This document shows, piece after piece, positions 9,531-21,402 of a DNA stretch of 64,000 bases; the first letter of the stretch is position 1, and each line of letters starts with the position of its first letter. The position numbers and the translations under genes are program-made. The notes beneath the pieces were generated by a model. It was not told the origin of the DNA and ran no database searches. It saw only the letters and a list, made by a program, of their open reading frames with translations. Origin of the DNA: Gambelia wislizenii (lineage: Eukaryota > Chordata > Lepidosauria > Squamata > Crotaphytidae). The stretch spans positions 177,711,001 through 177,775,000 of the forward strand of contig JAUMIR010000001.1 of NCBI GenBank assembly GCA_030847615.1, given 5' to 3'.

Positions 9531-11250
9531 CATGTTACTAAAGCATTCATGTTACTGAAGCAGTAAAGTAACTAGATTTCATATGAAAGTAAATATTGTA
9601 TATGTTCTCATTTTCTGCCTTTTTGTTCTTTTGAGGGGGTCAAAGAAAAACTGGGAAAATCTGTTTTCCCCTTCATGGCTTTGAAATTTCTGGAAATTTT
9701 ACACATACTTATATCATGTATTTGGCTTACATTGCTCATGTCATGTACATGGTTGACATTAGCATAAGGGGGTTAAAATAACAACAACAAAAAGCCCTAG
9801 TAGAAAATTGCATCTGTAGATTCCTTGCCTGGTCTATGTTAATACTTATTGAATATCCCTGGTCATGTGGCCCTGTCTTGCCTTTTTCTTGAGGTGACTC
9901 TGTATCATTGTTGATCACAAATTGCAAAGTACTTGGCAGCTTGTTTATCACAGCAACCTTGTAGGTTAAGGAAGGCCATGTAAGGTTCACAATCTAGCCA
10001 ATGGCCTTAATGACTGTGTCTTTGCAAATTCTTGTTTGTTGTGGGATTCAGATAGTGGGAATGGAGTGGGGGCATTTCTTATAAGGGGCAGCCATGAGGA
10101 GGGAAGGATACTTAACCCCTCCTAAACGCCTACAGATACCTGGTGCTCTTTTTCTTTAGTTGATCTCTAAAATGGAGAACATTCCCTGTGGCTGGGTGTG
10201 GTGGGTGGGATTAAAAACAGACAATTGATTAAACATATTTTTCATTTCCCCATTGTTTCCCTGTGATGAACACCTTGAAAAGGTCTCCTGCTAATGGGGG
10301 TGGTAGTGGTGGTCTTTACTTCTTTTGGACTGGAAAGAAAGTGTCTGTCTACCTGTCTGGTAATGGTGTGCATCACAGCAGTGGTACATTTCCTGATATT
10401 TCCCACTAGTTTCGCTCTTTCTTTCTCTACTCTTTTGCATTTGAAGGCTCTGTGTGGTATTGTTTCCCATCTAAATCTATCATATATTGGCTTTCCTTAT
10501 TTAGACCTAACCACTGTTATTTTGGACTGAAAGAGTGGATATCTGCTATTGAGTGGAAGGGGATATAAAAGATAATGTGATGTGATACTTTGGAACTGAA
10601 GAGTGCTCCATCTTGAACTGGAACATTTGACAACCATGTGTAATCAGTTTTAAGCGATCTGTTTGTTTTTACTACACAAGTTTCCATCCTGGTGTCTTAC
10701 AAAGAAGTATCCATATTAATGGTCAGGATATATCAAGCACATCGTTGGAGATAAATTATTTGTACGCTTCCTATCAACGCACAGAACAAACATTGTCTTT
10801 CTGCAGGTGATGCAGTCTGGCATGCCACTTTGAAAGGAAAGGTTGCTATCTTGATTGGATAAGTATCTTTTGAAAATCTTTATTTTGTGTTAAGTGCACT
10901 GATTATCAGAATTCCTTATCACTATTCCCAGTGCTTTCCACTCAAGGGTTTATTACTGGGTTGTCCCTCCTTTTAGTCACTCACTATATAACCGGAGAAT
11001 TCTACAATGCAGTGTGGCAGCTCCCTTGGGCACAGGCTTGGGTTATTGTGGGAGCTTGGGAAAGTTCATTTTTTATACTACCCACCCACCAAATCCCCCA
11101 GCCAATGTAGCCACTTGGTCATGCAGGCTGGGAGATTGTGGGATTTGTTGTCTAAAAAGGCAGTACTTCCAAGCTTGGGTTGACACGAGGTCAGTAGAAA
11201 GGGGTCCTGCCTGATCCCTGTCTGAATCAGGCTTCTCTTTTTGCACTAAC
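9530..11250. other. no recognised feature
   Basis: Intron-like DNA without a domain-bearing frame. Short frames at about 10294-10530 and 11014-11214 have no recognisable homology by eye. No repeats are recognised. Confidence 0.5.
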
Positions 11251-11515
11251 AGGATCAAATAGTTGGAATTGTTGGAAGGGATTGTGGAGGTCATGCAGTG
11301 CAGCCTCCTGCACATTGCAAGGAGTCTTGCAGCTACAACATCTCTGACAGCTGTTCAGCTTCTGCTGAAATGCCTTCTGAGAAGAAGAGTGCCCCTCCCA
11401 ACCAGGCAGTCTGTTCCACTGTCAGACAGCTCTTATAGGGTACCTGTTGAGTCTCTGCTTGTTGTAGGAAGATGGAATAAAAGCCAGGTGAGGATACCTC
11501 TGTACTTCTAATCAT
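11250..11515 (-). repeat. CR1 LINE 3' end
   Basis: On the plus strand it starts near AGTTGGAATTGTTGGAAGGG and continues through GAGGTCATGCAGTGCAGCCTCC and CTGTTCCACTGTCAGACAGC. This is the complement of the CR1 3' end, which carries 'CTGTTCGACAGTGGAA' and 'CTTCCAACTCTATGAT'. It is a 5'-truncated insertion. The plus-strand relative is at 52455. Confidence 0.6.
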
Positions 11516-11517
11516 GC

Positions 11518-11570
11518 TCTTTTTTTTCTTTTTCTTTCTTTCTTTCTTTTTTTTTTTTTTTTTTTTTGTT
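11518..11570. repeat. T/CTTT-rich simple repeat
   Basis: Poly-T interrupted by CTTT units follows directly upon the CR1 end. Confidence 0.8.
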
Positions 11571-12324
11571 AGCTTTGGAAATAAGGTACAGGAACCATTT
11601 CATTGGGGAAATTATTGCACAGAAATAAATGCCTGTCATTTAGCACGGAATTAGTGCTCAAGTGCTGTGTTTCATCTGTTGGTAGCTGTCAGGTTATGGA
11701 TCTGTGTGTGCGTGTGTGAAGGAATGCAAGAATGGACTTGTTCTCCTTGATTGACTGTGTGGAAAAATGTACCTCCTTAAGCTCTGCTGAAACGAAGTTC
11801 ACCAGGTAGTAATGCCCTTAAACCCTGTTAATTTTGTGCAACTTTGGCTTTGCCTTGTATAGTAAACCAAGTTAGGGTTTAAGATTATAGCAAATTAAAA
11901 GAAAGGTGGATTGAGTAAAAGACCTGAGTGCTGATTGCCCTCTGGAATTACTGCTTAAAGTGCTCCATGAAGATGGAGGGAGCAAACATTGGTATCTTAG
12001 GCTGCTATCCTATGGATGCTTACAGGGCCATAAGACTAATTGTCATTTCCTTCTGAGCATAGGATTGCACCAGTGGTGGAATGCTACTTAACATGTGTGC
12101 TAAACTTGGGGCACAATTCCTACACTTTTGTCAGGGTTGAGCTCAGTGCCTCTAACATTCTGATCACCTATTTGCTTGCAAAAGGGCATCTATTTACTGT
12201 TTCATGTACTTGAACTGATGTAGTAACTGCTTGTAAGCTGAGATGCCATCCCTAGTTGGCAGAGTTTGGGAAGTTGCTTTTTTTTTTTTTTAAAGAAGAA
12301 TGAATATTCAGGCTGAACATTTTT

Positions 12325-12470
12325 CAAAGAAGTAGCCATGTTAGTCTCTTGCAGCATAAAAAGGAAGAAGGAAGCGGGCGGAGAAGGAATGTAGCAGCAC
12401 CTTTAAAACTAACTGGTTTTTATTTTAGCATGAGCTTTCGTAGATATAAACCCACTTCTTCAGATGCAGT
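12325..12470 (+). repeat. retroelement 3'-end-like repeat (unassigned)
   Basis: It contains AGTAGCCATGTTAGTCTC, then TAGCATGAGCTTTCGTAGA and CCACTTCTTCAGATGCA. These boxes are common in reptile repeats that I cannot place firmly; a Penelope-like origin is possible. A related sequence is split around 36030-36372. Confidence 0.35.
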
Positions 12471-13400
12471 ACAGAGTGATATCCAGGCCTCAGGATATAA
12501 AACATACTTGCATAGTTATGATAATGGGAATGGGATGGATCGAGAACAATGAGATATGGTGGTTTTCTTGGTGGAAGAATGCCTGAAAACCAGTGGTCCA
12601 GCTGAATAAATCTTTTCTGTTCAGTTCCACTTTTGCAAATGTATGCCATACCCAGAGTGTGGTTTCATTTGGCACATTATTTGTGTTGCATTCTGAGTCA
12701 CCCTGAAGTTCTTCAGAAGCTGATCAGGTGTTCCTCAGTAAGAAATGTACACGATTTCTAAACTCAAAGTGGTCCCTGACATATGCCTTGCTCCCTAGGG
12801 GCGGCCTTCAGTTTATTTGTGTTTTGATCCATCTGCAAGATCAGTACCCCCTCACTTCTTCTATCCCGAAAACCCTAGCCTTCCAAAGTGGCTCTTTTGA
12901 AATATGTATACTGTAGTGTCAAGCCTCAGTTTGTGCATAGCATGCAATTCACCTACAAGTCACTTTTGAGTCTGTGTCTATGTATGCACTGATTCTGACA
13001 GGTCTGTATACGATGACATTCAAATAAGACATTAAGCATACCTGTAGCTTTCTCAAAAGTAAGCATTTTTTCTTCTCTTTTTCTTTTTCTTATGCCCTAG
13101 GCACAAGCAACCCTTAACTTGGAGTGTTTTCCCAACAGTGAACAATATTTATTTGAGAATCTGAGCATTTTAAGGCATTTTTGCCATATGAGATTTCATG
13201 TAGCTTTTGCTCCAATTTAGTGTTTTTAGCATGAAAGTAAACCCTATAGTGACCAGAATGATCACTCATACAACAAATGCCTCTTTTCTCCTCTTTTCTC
13301 CATGATCTTCTGCATGAAGAACAGTAAGATTTCTTAAAGAGGCAGTGTAAAGCCTCAAATGTAGAAATACCTGTGTTGTACTTCATGTAGAAATAAAAAT
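12470..13400. other. no recognised feature
   Basis: AT-rich intronic sequence with short unremarkable frames. Nothing nameable was seen. Confidence 0.45.
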
Positions 13401-13404
13401 ACTG

Positions 13405-13632
13405 TACAGTGGGCCCTTGATATCCACTGGGGTTTGGTTCCCGGACCCCCATGGATACCAAAATCTGTGGATGCTCAAGTCCCATTATATACCATGGCAT
13501 AGTAAAATAGTGTCCCTTATATAAAATGGCAAAATCAAGGTTAACTTTTTTGGATTTTTAAAAAAATATTTTCAAGCTGTGTATGGTTGAATCCATAGAT
13601 GCAGAATCCATGGGTATGGAGGGCCAACTGTA
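13405..13632. mobile_element. Tigger-like (pogo/mariner) MITE
   Basis: The element is bounded by TACAGTGGGCCCTTGATATC and GGAGGGCCAACTGTA, terminal inverted repeats with TA at both outer edges. Internal text includes GGATACCAAAATCTGTGGATG and ATAGATGCAGAATCCATGGG. The end sequence matches the widely known Tigger-type 'CAGT(T)GGCCCTCCGTATCC' pattern. It has no transposase. Other copies are at 17459 and 44784. Confidence 0.65.
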
Positions 13633-14440
13633 TAGGACTTTGTGATACAAATGAACATTTTGACATATATAGATTTTAGGTTTGTCTTACAATTCCAAGT
13701 TACATCAAGTCTCATGTTTAAAAACATTCTTAATGCCATCTAGAAACTGGCACTTACCATTGCTGCAGGAGAAAAAGGCATTCAAACTTAATCCTCTCTG
13801 GCTCTTAAAACCAACAGTAGTAATGCCCCGAATACCTAATATTGTTGCTTACTGCTTTCAGTAATAAATAAATATGTGGTCAGGTACTGAAGAGGATGTA
13901 AGTGAATTTTTATATCAGCATTAAGAGCTGCACTGTGTTTTCATGACTTGAAAGTATGAGGAGGACTCTGTGGGAAACAAAAAACTAAGGAGAGGATAAA
14001 AGTAGGAAACATGAGTGAGGAAAAGAGGTGAAAGACTTAATTGGTATCAAGAGCTCTAGGTGCCATAAAACTTCACATGAAGTGTTTTTTTTAAAGCCAG
14101 CTTATGTTCACTGCCTTTTCTCAGGCAGTTTGGGGCCTGAGGCAGAAAATTCAAATGGGTCTTTCTGCTTGATGGTAAGAAAATATAATGGACAATGTAC
14201 TTCTCTTTTAATGGAATCCCAAATGTACCATTTGAGGCAAGATGCTGGGGAAACTGGAGCTTATGTTTAAAAGTGGGGATATGGACTGTTTGTCCTTGAA
14301 GACAGAAAGTGGTGAACACCTCTGTCTGAACCAGGGGGATGGGGTCATGCCATTCTGCTGGTAAGACAACCAGGGTTGCAAGCTTTATAAAGGTAATATC
14401 CTGAACCAGGTGACTAAGAAGTGTGACTATGGATGCATCT

Positions 14441-14637
14441 ACACTGTAGAAAGAATGCAGTTGGACACCACTTTAACTGCCATGCTGCATCCTACAGAAT
14501 CCTGGGATTTGTAGTTTTGTGAGGCACCAGCACTCGTTGGTAGAGAAGGCTAAAACAAACTACAGATCCCAGGATTCCATAGGATGGAGCTACAAACCTT
14601 AAAGTAGGATCAAACTGGATTATTTTTACAATGTAAA
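14441..14637. mobile_element. palindromic MITE, family A
   Basis: It opens with CACTGTAGAAAGAATGCAG and TTGGACACCACTTTAACTGCC and closes with GGATCAAACTGGATTATTTT. The central part has GAATCCTGGGATTTGTAG and the mirror CTACAGATCCCAGGATTCC. Non-coding. Confidence 0.6.
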
Positions 14638-14689
14638 TACACCCTATATTGTTAGGTGTAGATGAAGATCCTTTATTAGTTGTGCCCTT

Positions 14690-14912
14690 TCTCTGTGTAT
14701 GTGCCTTCAAGTCACTTGCCAACTGATTGTAACCCCATGAATTTCACAGGGTTTTCTTAGGCAAGGAGTACTCAGAGGGGGCTTGCCAATTCCCTCCTTT
14801 AGAATATAGCCAACAGCACCTGGTATTCTTTGGTGGCCTCCCACTGAAGTACTAACTAGGGCTGATTCTTCTTAGCTTCCAAAATGAGACAGAATCTGGT
14901 GCCTTCAGGATT
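14690..14912 (-). repeat. 5S-rRNA-derived SINE
   Basis: Same build as 6672-6889. The minus strand carries diverged 5S internal-promoter sequence (GCACCAGATTCTGTC..., GGAAGCTAAGAAGAATCAGCC, GTTAGTACTTCAGTGGGAGG) followed by the SINE body and a CTTGAAGGCACATACAC tail. It is more diverged than the plus-strand copy at 21184. Confidence 0.7.
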
Positions 14913-15044
14913 AGGGAGATGCAAATCTCTTTCCTTAAAGAGTGGTTTCTTGTCAAAGTCTGACAAAACTTGCTTCTGTATTAACACTTGCCATTTTACA
15001 AAGATTTTTTAAATTTTAGCTAGCATTGGGTCATTTATTCATTC

Positions 15045-15096
15045 TTTCTTTCCTTCCTTCCTTCCTTCCTTCCTTCCTTCCTTCCTTCCTTCCTTT
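15045..15096. repeat. (TTCC)n microsatellite
   Basis: An uninterrupted run of about a dozen CTTC/TTCC units is seen here. Confidence 0.9.
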
Positions 15097-15099
15097 TTT

Positions 15100-16070
15100 G
15101 CACAACCTTACAAGTAAGTATGCAAATTGCATACTTCTACATTAATAATCTTTTACTTCTTTGTGCCAGGTGGTACTTACCAGTGAGAGTTCGCTCTCAG
15201 CCTTGAAGTAATCATGTGCAACAACTTCCAGTTTCTGGTAAGCTTTAGAGCTCTGATTACAGGAAAGCTGGTCAGGGATAAATGCTTCAATGACTTCATA
15301 CAAAGTTTGTTGTCTGTTTTGAACAGGAAACCACAAGTTAGCAAAAATAAATAGCCAAATAATTTTTTAAAAATAAATAAAGCTATGATAAGAAAGCAAC
15401 CAAAAATGGCTTACAAGCTCTTCTTGCCCCCACAGTTGGGGGGTAGTGGTGGTCATCTTTTGTCTTTTTTTTAAAATTGTTTTAAAAATGAGCTGAAGCT
15501 TTCTGAGTCTTAATTATGTCTCTGCAATGTGAGCCTTGTGTTTGTTTTCCACATTTAGCTCTTTTAAAAAGTTGTGCAGGCATTCTCTCTCTCTCTCTGT
15601 TGCAAGCAATCTTTTCACAACACTGTGAGTTTGGGAATGTGCATAGCTCATCTAAACCTGAATGTGATCCCTAAATGACACACAACTTCTGTCTGTATGC
15701 TTGCCATCGAACAACTTTGCCTGGGAATACCAAACCTTACCTAAAATAATCTTTGTTGCTGTTGAAATTCCCTTACCTTCTTCATTGCCTTTGGAATTTA
15801 TCCATGTTGCTCTGCAATAAATGGGTTGCTCAGGCTCAAGTCAACTGTGTATCACCCATATGCTGATGAGCGCCTGTCAGGTAACATTGTGTTAAAATGT
15901 GTGCTACATTAAATATGCAGAGTATAGTTTAAGATCCCTTTAATGTTTTTACCTTCAAGTAGTCAGGATTGTCTGTGCCATCATATTTCCAATTTCTATG
16001 TATGGTTGTGTAGGCTGGAAAGTGAAGAAAGCTGATAGGAAGAGAATTGATTTATCTGAAGTAGTGCTAG
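15100..16070. other. no recognised feature
   Basis: Intronic DNA with a short CT run near 15582. No gene, domain or named repeat was seen. Confidence 0.45.
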
Positions 16071-16071
16071 A

Positions 16072-16420
16072 GGAGAGTTCTACAGATACCATAGCCTGTC
16101 GAAAAGACAAATAAATGGGTTTGAAAGCAACTCAACCCTGAATTCTCCCTAGAAGCCAAAATGACCAAACTGATGCTATTGTACTTTGACCATATCACAA
16201 GATGACATAACTCATTGGAAATAATGCTTGCTAAAGTAGAAGGCAGTAGAAAAAGAGGAAGACAGCATTATGAGTAGATAGACTCAATCAAGGAAGCCAA
16301 AGCCTTGAGTCTGCAAGACCTGAGCAGAGAGCTGTTGGTAACAGGGTGATTTGGAGATCTCTTATTCATAGGGTCCCCATAAGTCGAAGCTGACTTTGAC
16401 GACAATTAACAACAACAAAG
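16072..16420 (+). pseudogene. BovB/RTE LINE 3' end, 5'-truncated and decayed
   Basis: The sequence follows the BovB-type RTE carboxy-terminal region and tail: GATACCATAGCCTG...AGAAAGACAAATAAATGGG, then ATGACCAAACTGATG, GAAGGCAGTAGAAAAAGAGGAAGACAGC, GTCTGCAAGACCTGAGCAG and a final GGGTCCCCATAAGTCGAAG before AACAACAAC. It retains only the end of the ORF and cannot be translated continuously. The tail resembles the tails of the local SINEs, which suggests they used an RTE-type RT. Confidence 0.65.
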
Positions 16421-16916
16421 TGATAGGGCCCTGGTCTGGACTGGGACTAGGGTGTATGCAGTATATGTTAAACCTTCCCCTCCTGCCAATGTTTATTTTA
16501 AATCCACTATCTATGTGGAGTCTAAAAATATGGGGGAAGCCCCCCCATTAGTGCCAATGGAGGCTTTTTACTGTCTCCCCCCCAGCCCTTGCATGAAGAC
16601 ACATGTGTGTTTCTTGAATTATGACATTAAAGGTAGCCCAAGGGAGGCAGTTTAAACCTCCCCCAGCTATGTCCTCTTGTCCCAGTCTGAATTGGGCTAT
16701 ATGTATTTACTTGAAGGTTAAAAAAAAGAGAAAGAGATCTTAAAACTATATTTAATGTGGTGTGTGCTTTAGCCCTTGGATATTATTTCACTGAGCTCAG
16801 CTGCTAAATTAAGAACCTTACCTGTGGCATCTGTTGTGTCACTCTACCACTTCAGGATGCAGGTTGGATAACTTAATATACAACATGTCCTTGTTCAAAA
16901 AGAGCTTTGTTAATCA

Positions 16917-17395
16917 AGGTTGAATATCCCTGATCTAAAATCCTTTGGACTAGAAGTGTTTTGGATTTCAGATTTTGGAATACAAGTAGCATAATACATA
17001 CCATATTTGCAAGGCTGGACAGAGATGTGAGCTTGGCTGGGCAGAGAGTGAGGATCTGTGAAATGGTGGGAATCCAGGCATGGTGCTCAGCACAAATCCA
17101 TGCTTCCCACCATTTCACAGGTCTTCATGTCTCTCTCCAGCCTCATGTCTCTGTACAGGCGATCTCTGGGAGTCTGCCAGCTGCCACTTCTGCCTTGTGA
17201 ACAAGTGATGCCTTGAAAGCAGAAACAGGTGGCTGGCAGGCTCCCCAGAGGTGGGGGAACCCGAATAATGTGTGTCTGATAGCTGGAGCTTGCTGCCATC
17301 TGTGCTGCTGCTGTGAACCATTTTATTAAAAAGTTCTTTAAAGTTTCAGATTGTGGAGAATTTCAGATTTCTAGATTAGGGACATTCAACCTATA
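16917..17395. mobile_element. second Tigger-like element
   Basis: Terminal repeats are AGGTTGAATATCCCTGATCT at the left and AGATTAGGGACATTCAACCT at the right. The left arm continues into TTTGGATTTCAGATTTTGGAATA and the right arm has TTTCAGATTGTGGAG. This resembles the pogo-like elements with 'GGTTGAGTATCCCTTATCC' ends. Inside is a further palindrome: CTGTGAAATGGTGGGAA (about 17056) pairs with TTCCCACCATTTCACAG (about 17102). Confidence 0.55.
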
Positions 17396-17458
17396 TACAA
17401 AACTAACTTGTGAGTTCTCTGTTGCCGTGTTTGACATGCTACTTTTGAGTTTTAAAAG

Positions 17459-17662
17459 TACAGTGGGCCCTTGGTACCCACTGGGGTTTGGTTCCAAGAC
17501 CCCCATGGATACCAAAATCCATGGATGCGCAAGTCCCATTATATACAGTGGAATAATAAAATGGTATTCCTTATATAAAATGGCAAGATCAAGGTTTGAT
17601 TTTTGGATTTTATTTGATTTTATTTGGAATATTTTCAAACCATGGATGGTTGAATCTGTGGA
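17459..17662. mobile_element. Tigger-like MITE, right end decayed
   Basis: The left end is TACAGTGGGCCCTTGGTACC, and the body tracks the copy at 13405 (GGATACCAAAATCCATGGATG, AAAATGGCAAGATCAAGG). The right terminal repeat is lost after about 17662, where A/T-rich sequence begins. Confidence 0.6.
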
Positions 17663-18069
17663 ATTTTTTTGGAATTTTTTATTGGAATAAGACCATTCTA
17701 CTGAAAAATATACCCGACTGCAAAAGGCCATAACAATAACACAAAAATAATATTAATTGTTTTACTCTTTTCTTACTAATACAAAAATAAAACTATCTAT
17801 CCTAACACTAATACATTTTTCCTCTTAATCTAAATGCACTATAATCACATTATATTTACACAATACAATTATATTTGTGGTTACGGAGAGCTGACTATAA
17901 GGGTTTTTTTGTGGGGGGTGTCTTAACAGGAGTGAGCTTTACAACGTGGAAGTTTCTCCACTTCAGGTTCTCAGTAGTGCATTATGTGAGGCTGCTGGTT
18001 GTGTGGTCCACTGAATCTAGGTTACATTTCCAGTTTGCTCCACTGGAGATTGCTGGTTGGCTTTGGACA

Positions 18070-19042
18070 AATAGCTATGACAGCTCTGCAGCGTCTAACA
18101 TCCCGCTTTGCAAGAGCTGCAGAGCTGTTTGGGCTGGAAGTCAACCTGAAGAAAATGGAATTTCTTTACCAGCCTGCACCACAGGATGAACACCACCATC
18201 CCCACATTTCCGTAGGCAAATCTGTGCTTAAGTCTATTCAGCAGTTCACCTACCTGGGAAGCATCATCTCCTCAGATGTCAAGATTGACAAAGAGATCAA
18301 TCACAGATTAGCAAAGGCATATAGCACATTTGGAAGACTTTACAAAAGAGTCTGGAGTAATAAACACCTAAGGTGAAGCACAACAATCAATGTGTATAGA
18401 GCCATTGTACTGTCTATTCTCCTTTATGGGTCTGAAACATGGGTCACCTATCGCCAACACATATGACTCCTCGAACGTTTTCATCAGTGCTGTATACGCA
18501 CAATCCTAAAGATACACTGGACTGACTATGTGACGAATGTTGCTGTCCTTGAGCAAGCAGGGATCACCAGCATTGAGGCCATGATATTGAGAACACAGCT
18601 GCACTGGGCAGGGCATGTTTCTAGGATGGAGGATCATTGCCTCCCAAAAATAGTACTCTACGGTGAACTCGCCATGGGTCAGCGTAAGAGGGGTTCTCCA
18701 AAAAAGTGATACAAGGACTGCCTGAAGCAACATCTCAGGTTTGGCCAAATTGATCACCAATTATGGTCCACTCTGGCCTCACATCAGGAGACATGGAGAC
18801 GCACTATCCACAATGCTGCAGCCTTATTTGAGAACTCACGCCGAACAAGTCTTGAAGAGAAACGATAACGTAGAAAGAATCGCAACCCGGAAACATCACC
18901 CAAGGAGACCTTCTGCTGTGCTTTCTGCAACTGGATTTGTTCATCTCAGATTGGCCTTTTTAGTCATCAGCACGCTTGCAGAAAGCGCAGGATGAGTCCT
19001 TCCTGAATCTTCATTTGTGAAGAAAAGCCAGAGCGAGAGATC
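18070..19042 (+). pseudogene. 5'-truncated copy of the 58-62 kb LINE, broken
   Basis: From about 18080 it follows 61262-62210 of the full-length LINE closely: the post-RT region, the carboxy-terminal zinc-finger region and the 3' tail GAAGAAAAGCCAGAG. The frame is broken. A TGA ends the open part at 18374-18376, where the intact copy has a CAA codon, and other stops follow (for example TGA at about 18707). It encodes no RT or endonuclease and is dead. Small differences suggest an older insertion than the intact copy. Confidence 0.8.
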
Positions 19043-19631
19043 TGTGCTAGCCAGGATATGCCGTTTCCTTGCCAGCATATCCTGCCTGTGGAGGTGGCAC
19101 ATCCCCCCGCCCCATTTACCTGCAGAAGATAGGCCAGAGTTCAGGCAAGACGCTGGCCCAGAACTGAAGCTGTTGCTGTCATTTTCTTGCTAACATGGAA
19201 GCCAGGCAGGGATCCTGCAACATATGATTACGGGCGATCAGCATCAGTCACATGCTGCAGGGCCCCTGCCTGGCCTCCGGGAGAGTCAGGAAGTTAGCTG
19301 CGGCAGGGAGGAGCAGCATTCCAGATGGGTTCCTTGGACACAGAGTAAACTGGGCATTATCTTAAAATGCAGTAAAGGGCCCTATCCTGGCTTGCCCTGG
19401 TTCCAGTCCCATCAGTTGGACTACCCGGGGGCAGATCAGGACAAATGCCATGTGTCACTTGGACTGCAGGGCTTTGGAACAGAGGCAAGTCAGGATATTT
19501 GGCCAGTATGAAGTCGAAGGCTTTCACGGCCGGCATCCATAGATTTTCCTTGGTTTTTTTCCAGAACAAGGCCTCACAGCCTGGAAAAAACCCAAGGAAA
19601 ATCTATATTTGGCCAGTGTAGACAAGGCCTA
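19043..19631. mobile_element. TA-flanked MITE, family D, interrupted by a Penelope fragment
   Basis: The right terminus reads GTGTAGACAAGGCC followed by TA, matching the shared end TA-GGGCTTGTCTA. The body has CATGTGTCACTTGGACTGCAGGG and paired GCCAGCATATCC/GGATATGCC blocks like those at 38283, 46944 and 63177. The left end was not found, perhaps lost to the LINE insertion ending at 19042. A 97-bp Penelope-derived piece sits at 19508-19604. Confidence 0.5.
19508..19604. mobile_element. 97-bp Penelope-like inverted fragment with 13-bp target duplication
   Basis: The insert reads GAAGTCGAAGGCTTTCACGG...CCATAGATTTTCCTTGG and then the inverted CCAAGGAAAATCT. It is flanked on both sides by the same 13 bp, ATATTTGGCCAGT (19495-19507 and 19605-19617), a direct target-site duplication. 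The insert is two copies of the extreme Penelope-like 3' end joined head to head. Confidence 0.75.
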
Positions 19632-19834
19632 GATTTCAGACTCTAGGTCATGCCTTCATTCAGGTTTTCCTCTTCATGTGTGTTGCTCTAGTTTGTTGGT
19701 TTGCTTTTGAAAAATACAATTAAAAACTATTTTCCCTTTTGTAAACTGTCTTGGACTTTGGTGACTGAGTGTTGTCTGTGAAATGCTTTGTCTTGTTAGA
19801 AATCAGTAAAAATGGCTGGTATTCTGTTAGCACT

Positions 19835-20045
19835 TAGCACTTAATGTTTCTATACCACTTTATAGTGCTAAGCACTCCCTAAGCAGTTTACAATGTGTTA
19901 ACTAATTGCCCCCAATAAGCTGGGTACTCATTTTACTGACCTAAGGAAGGATGGAAGGCTAAGTCCACCTTGCAGCCCTGTAGGATAGAACTCACAACGT
20001 TGTGGCTGCAGTACTGGCATTTATCCACTGCTTCATCCAGGCTCC
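19835..20045 (-). repeat. tRNA-derived SINE with L2-like tail
   Basis: On the minus strand, a tRNA-like head has a box-B-like GTGAGTTCTATCC and is followed by a body with GTCAGTAAAATGAGTACCCAGC, GGGGGCAATTAGTTA and GCTTAGCACTATAAAGTGG. It parallels 57765-57985. The internal promoter is mutated, so it is a dead copy. Confidence 0.6.
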
Positions 20046-20734
20046 TGTTAGTGACTTAAAATGGTGTAAGTCCAACTTATGGATAAGGGATAACCTACTT
20101 TTTTGGTTGTTGCAGCAGTCAGAGTTCTGTTCTGATTGCAAGATGGCTAAAATTTCAACCAAACCCACCTTTCCTCTGCTGTAGCTCTCCCCCAAGATGG
20201 CCATTTCCATGTTGGTAGAGAGTGGGGGGAGAAGCAAAGACCTGTCCAGCTAGATGGATGCACAGTACTAATATCATCCACAGGGACCTCCTGAGGACTT
20301 CCTGAGGTCCCTGGAGATGCCCACTGCAGCATGTCCATTTGAAGGAAAATAGCTGGATTGGTTTCTGTTGTTCTCCCCTGCTTTCTACTGATACAAAAAT
20401 GATCATGGGATGGCTGCAGCAGAGAAATGGTAGGTTTTTTTTGGGGGGGGGTTGCATTGGAAGACATAATAGCTAAGTGCTGGGGATACATCGCCTTATG
20501 CAGGATCATGCCTTTTCTTTTAGAAAATAATCCCAGAGTTTGGACATATTGAAGCCTTTTTGCTTGTATAAGCAAGCTTGGCTAGATGGCTTAACCTCTG
20601 CTCACATGACCCCATCAACTGTGAGCTATATTTGCAGGTTTTGGCTATATTAGGTAAACAAAACTAAATAAGCGCAATTTCTTGAGTGACTTACAGTCAT
20701 TCAGCACAGTGCGCCAAGCACTGCTGGTGTACTG

Positions 20735-20834
20735 TGTATTTGTACCAATGGGCCCTCCCTGTTGGGGAGAAATTGTAAACTAATTTTATTGATGTTATGA
20801 TCGAGGGCAGGACCTTTCAATAAATAAATAAATG
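20735..20834 (+). repeat. LINE/SINE 3' tail fragment
   Basis: GTACCAATGGGCCCTCCCTG..., then ATTTTATTGATGTTATGATCG, ends in AATAAATAAATAAATG. This looks like a short 3' retroposon tail with a terminal tandem repeat. Confidence 0.35.
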
Positions 20835-21183
20835 TTCTCGGGATCTCTTTTCCTTAAAATCTTCTGTCCTCTCTGCCCTTCCTTATATTTTTGTAAGAAG
20901 AAAAATAATTTTTTAAAAAATCCAGTGAAATGGATTATTAATCTGAAATCCTAGCAGTACAATGTTGATAACAGGAACAAAAAATTGCATTGATTTTCTA
21001 TGCTCCCAACCCTGCTGCACTGTGGTAAGTGTAAGGAGATGTTGAGCTACTGACATAATTTTTAATAGCTTATCTATAATTACCTTCAAAATCTATACTT
21101 TAGTCCTAGAAATACTCTTCGAAGCACTAAGTCAATTAATTGTAAAGGAGAAGAAAATCTTAAACTGTGGGTGGTAATACCCT

Positions 21184-21397
21184 AAAGGCACCAGATCCCG
21201 TCTGATCTTGGAAGCTAAGTAGGATCAGCCCTGGTTAGTAGTTGGATGAGAGAGACTGCCAATAAATACCAGTTGGTGTAGGCTATATTTCAGAGGAAGG
21301 AACTGGCAAATTTACCTCTGAATATTCTTTCTCTAAGGAAACCCCATGAAATTCATGGGGTCGCCCTAAGTTAACATGTGACTTGAAGGCACATTTG
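21184..21397 (+). repeat. 5S-rRNA-derived SINE
   Basis: Plus-strand copy. GGCACCAGATCCCGTCTGAT, then CTTGGAAGCTAAGTAGGATCAG and CCTGGTTAGTAG, corresponds to 5S rRNA box A to box C. A body with CTGTAGGC-like, CAGAGGAAGG and CCCATGAAATTCATGGGGTC sequence leads to the GACTTGAAGGCACA tail. It is the best-preserved 5S-SINE in the window. Confidence 0.8.
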
Positions 21398-21402
21398 TTA
21401 TT

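Noticed and set aside
21184..21290. 5S rRNA gene
   Set aside because: Only the internal-promoter part is 5S-like, it is diverged, and it continues into a SINE body and tail.
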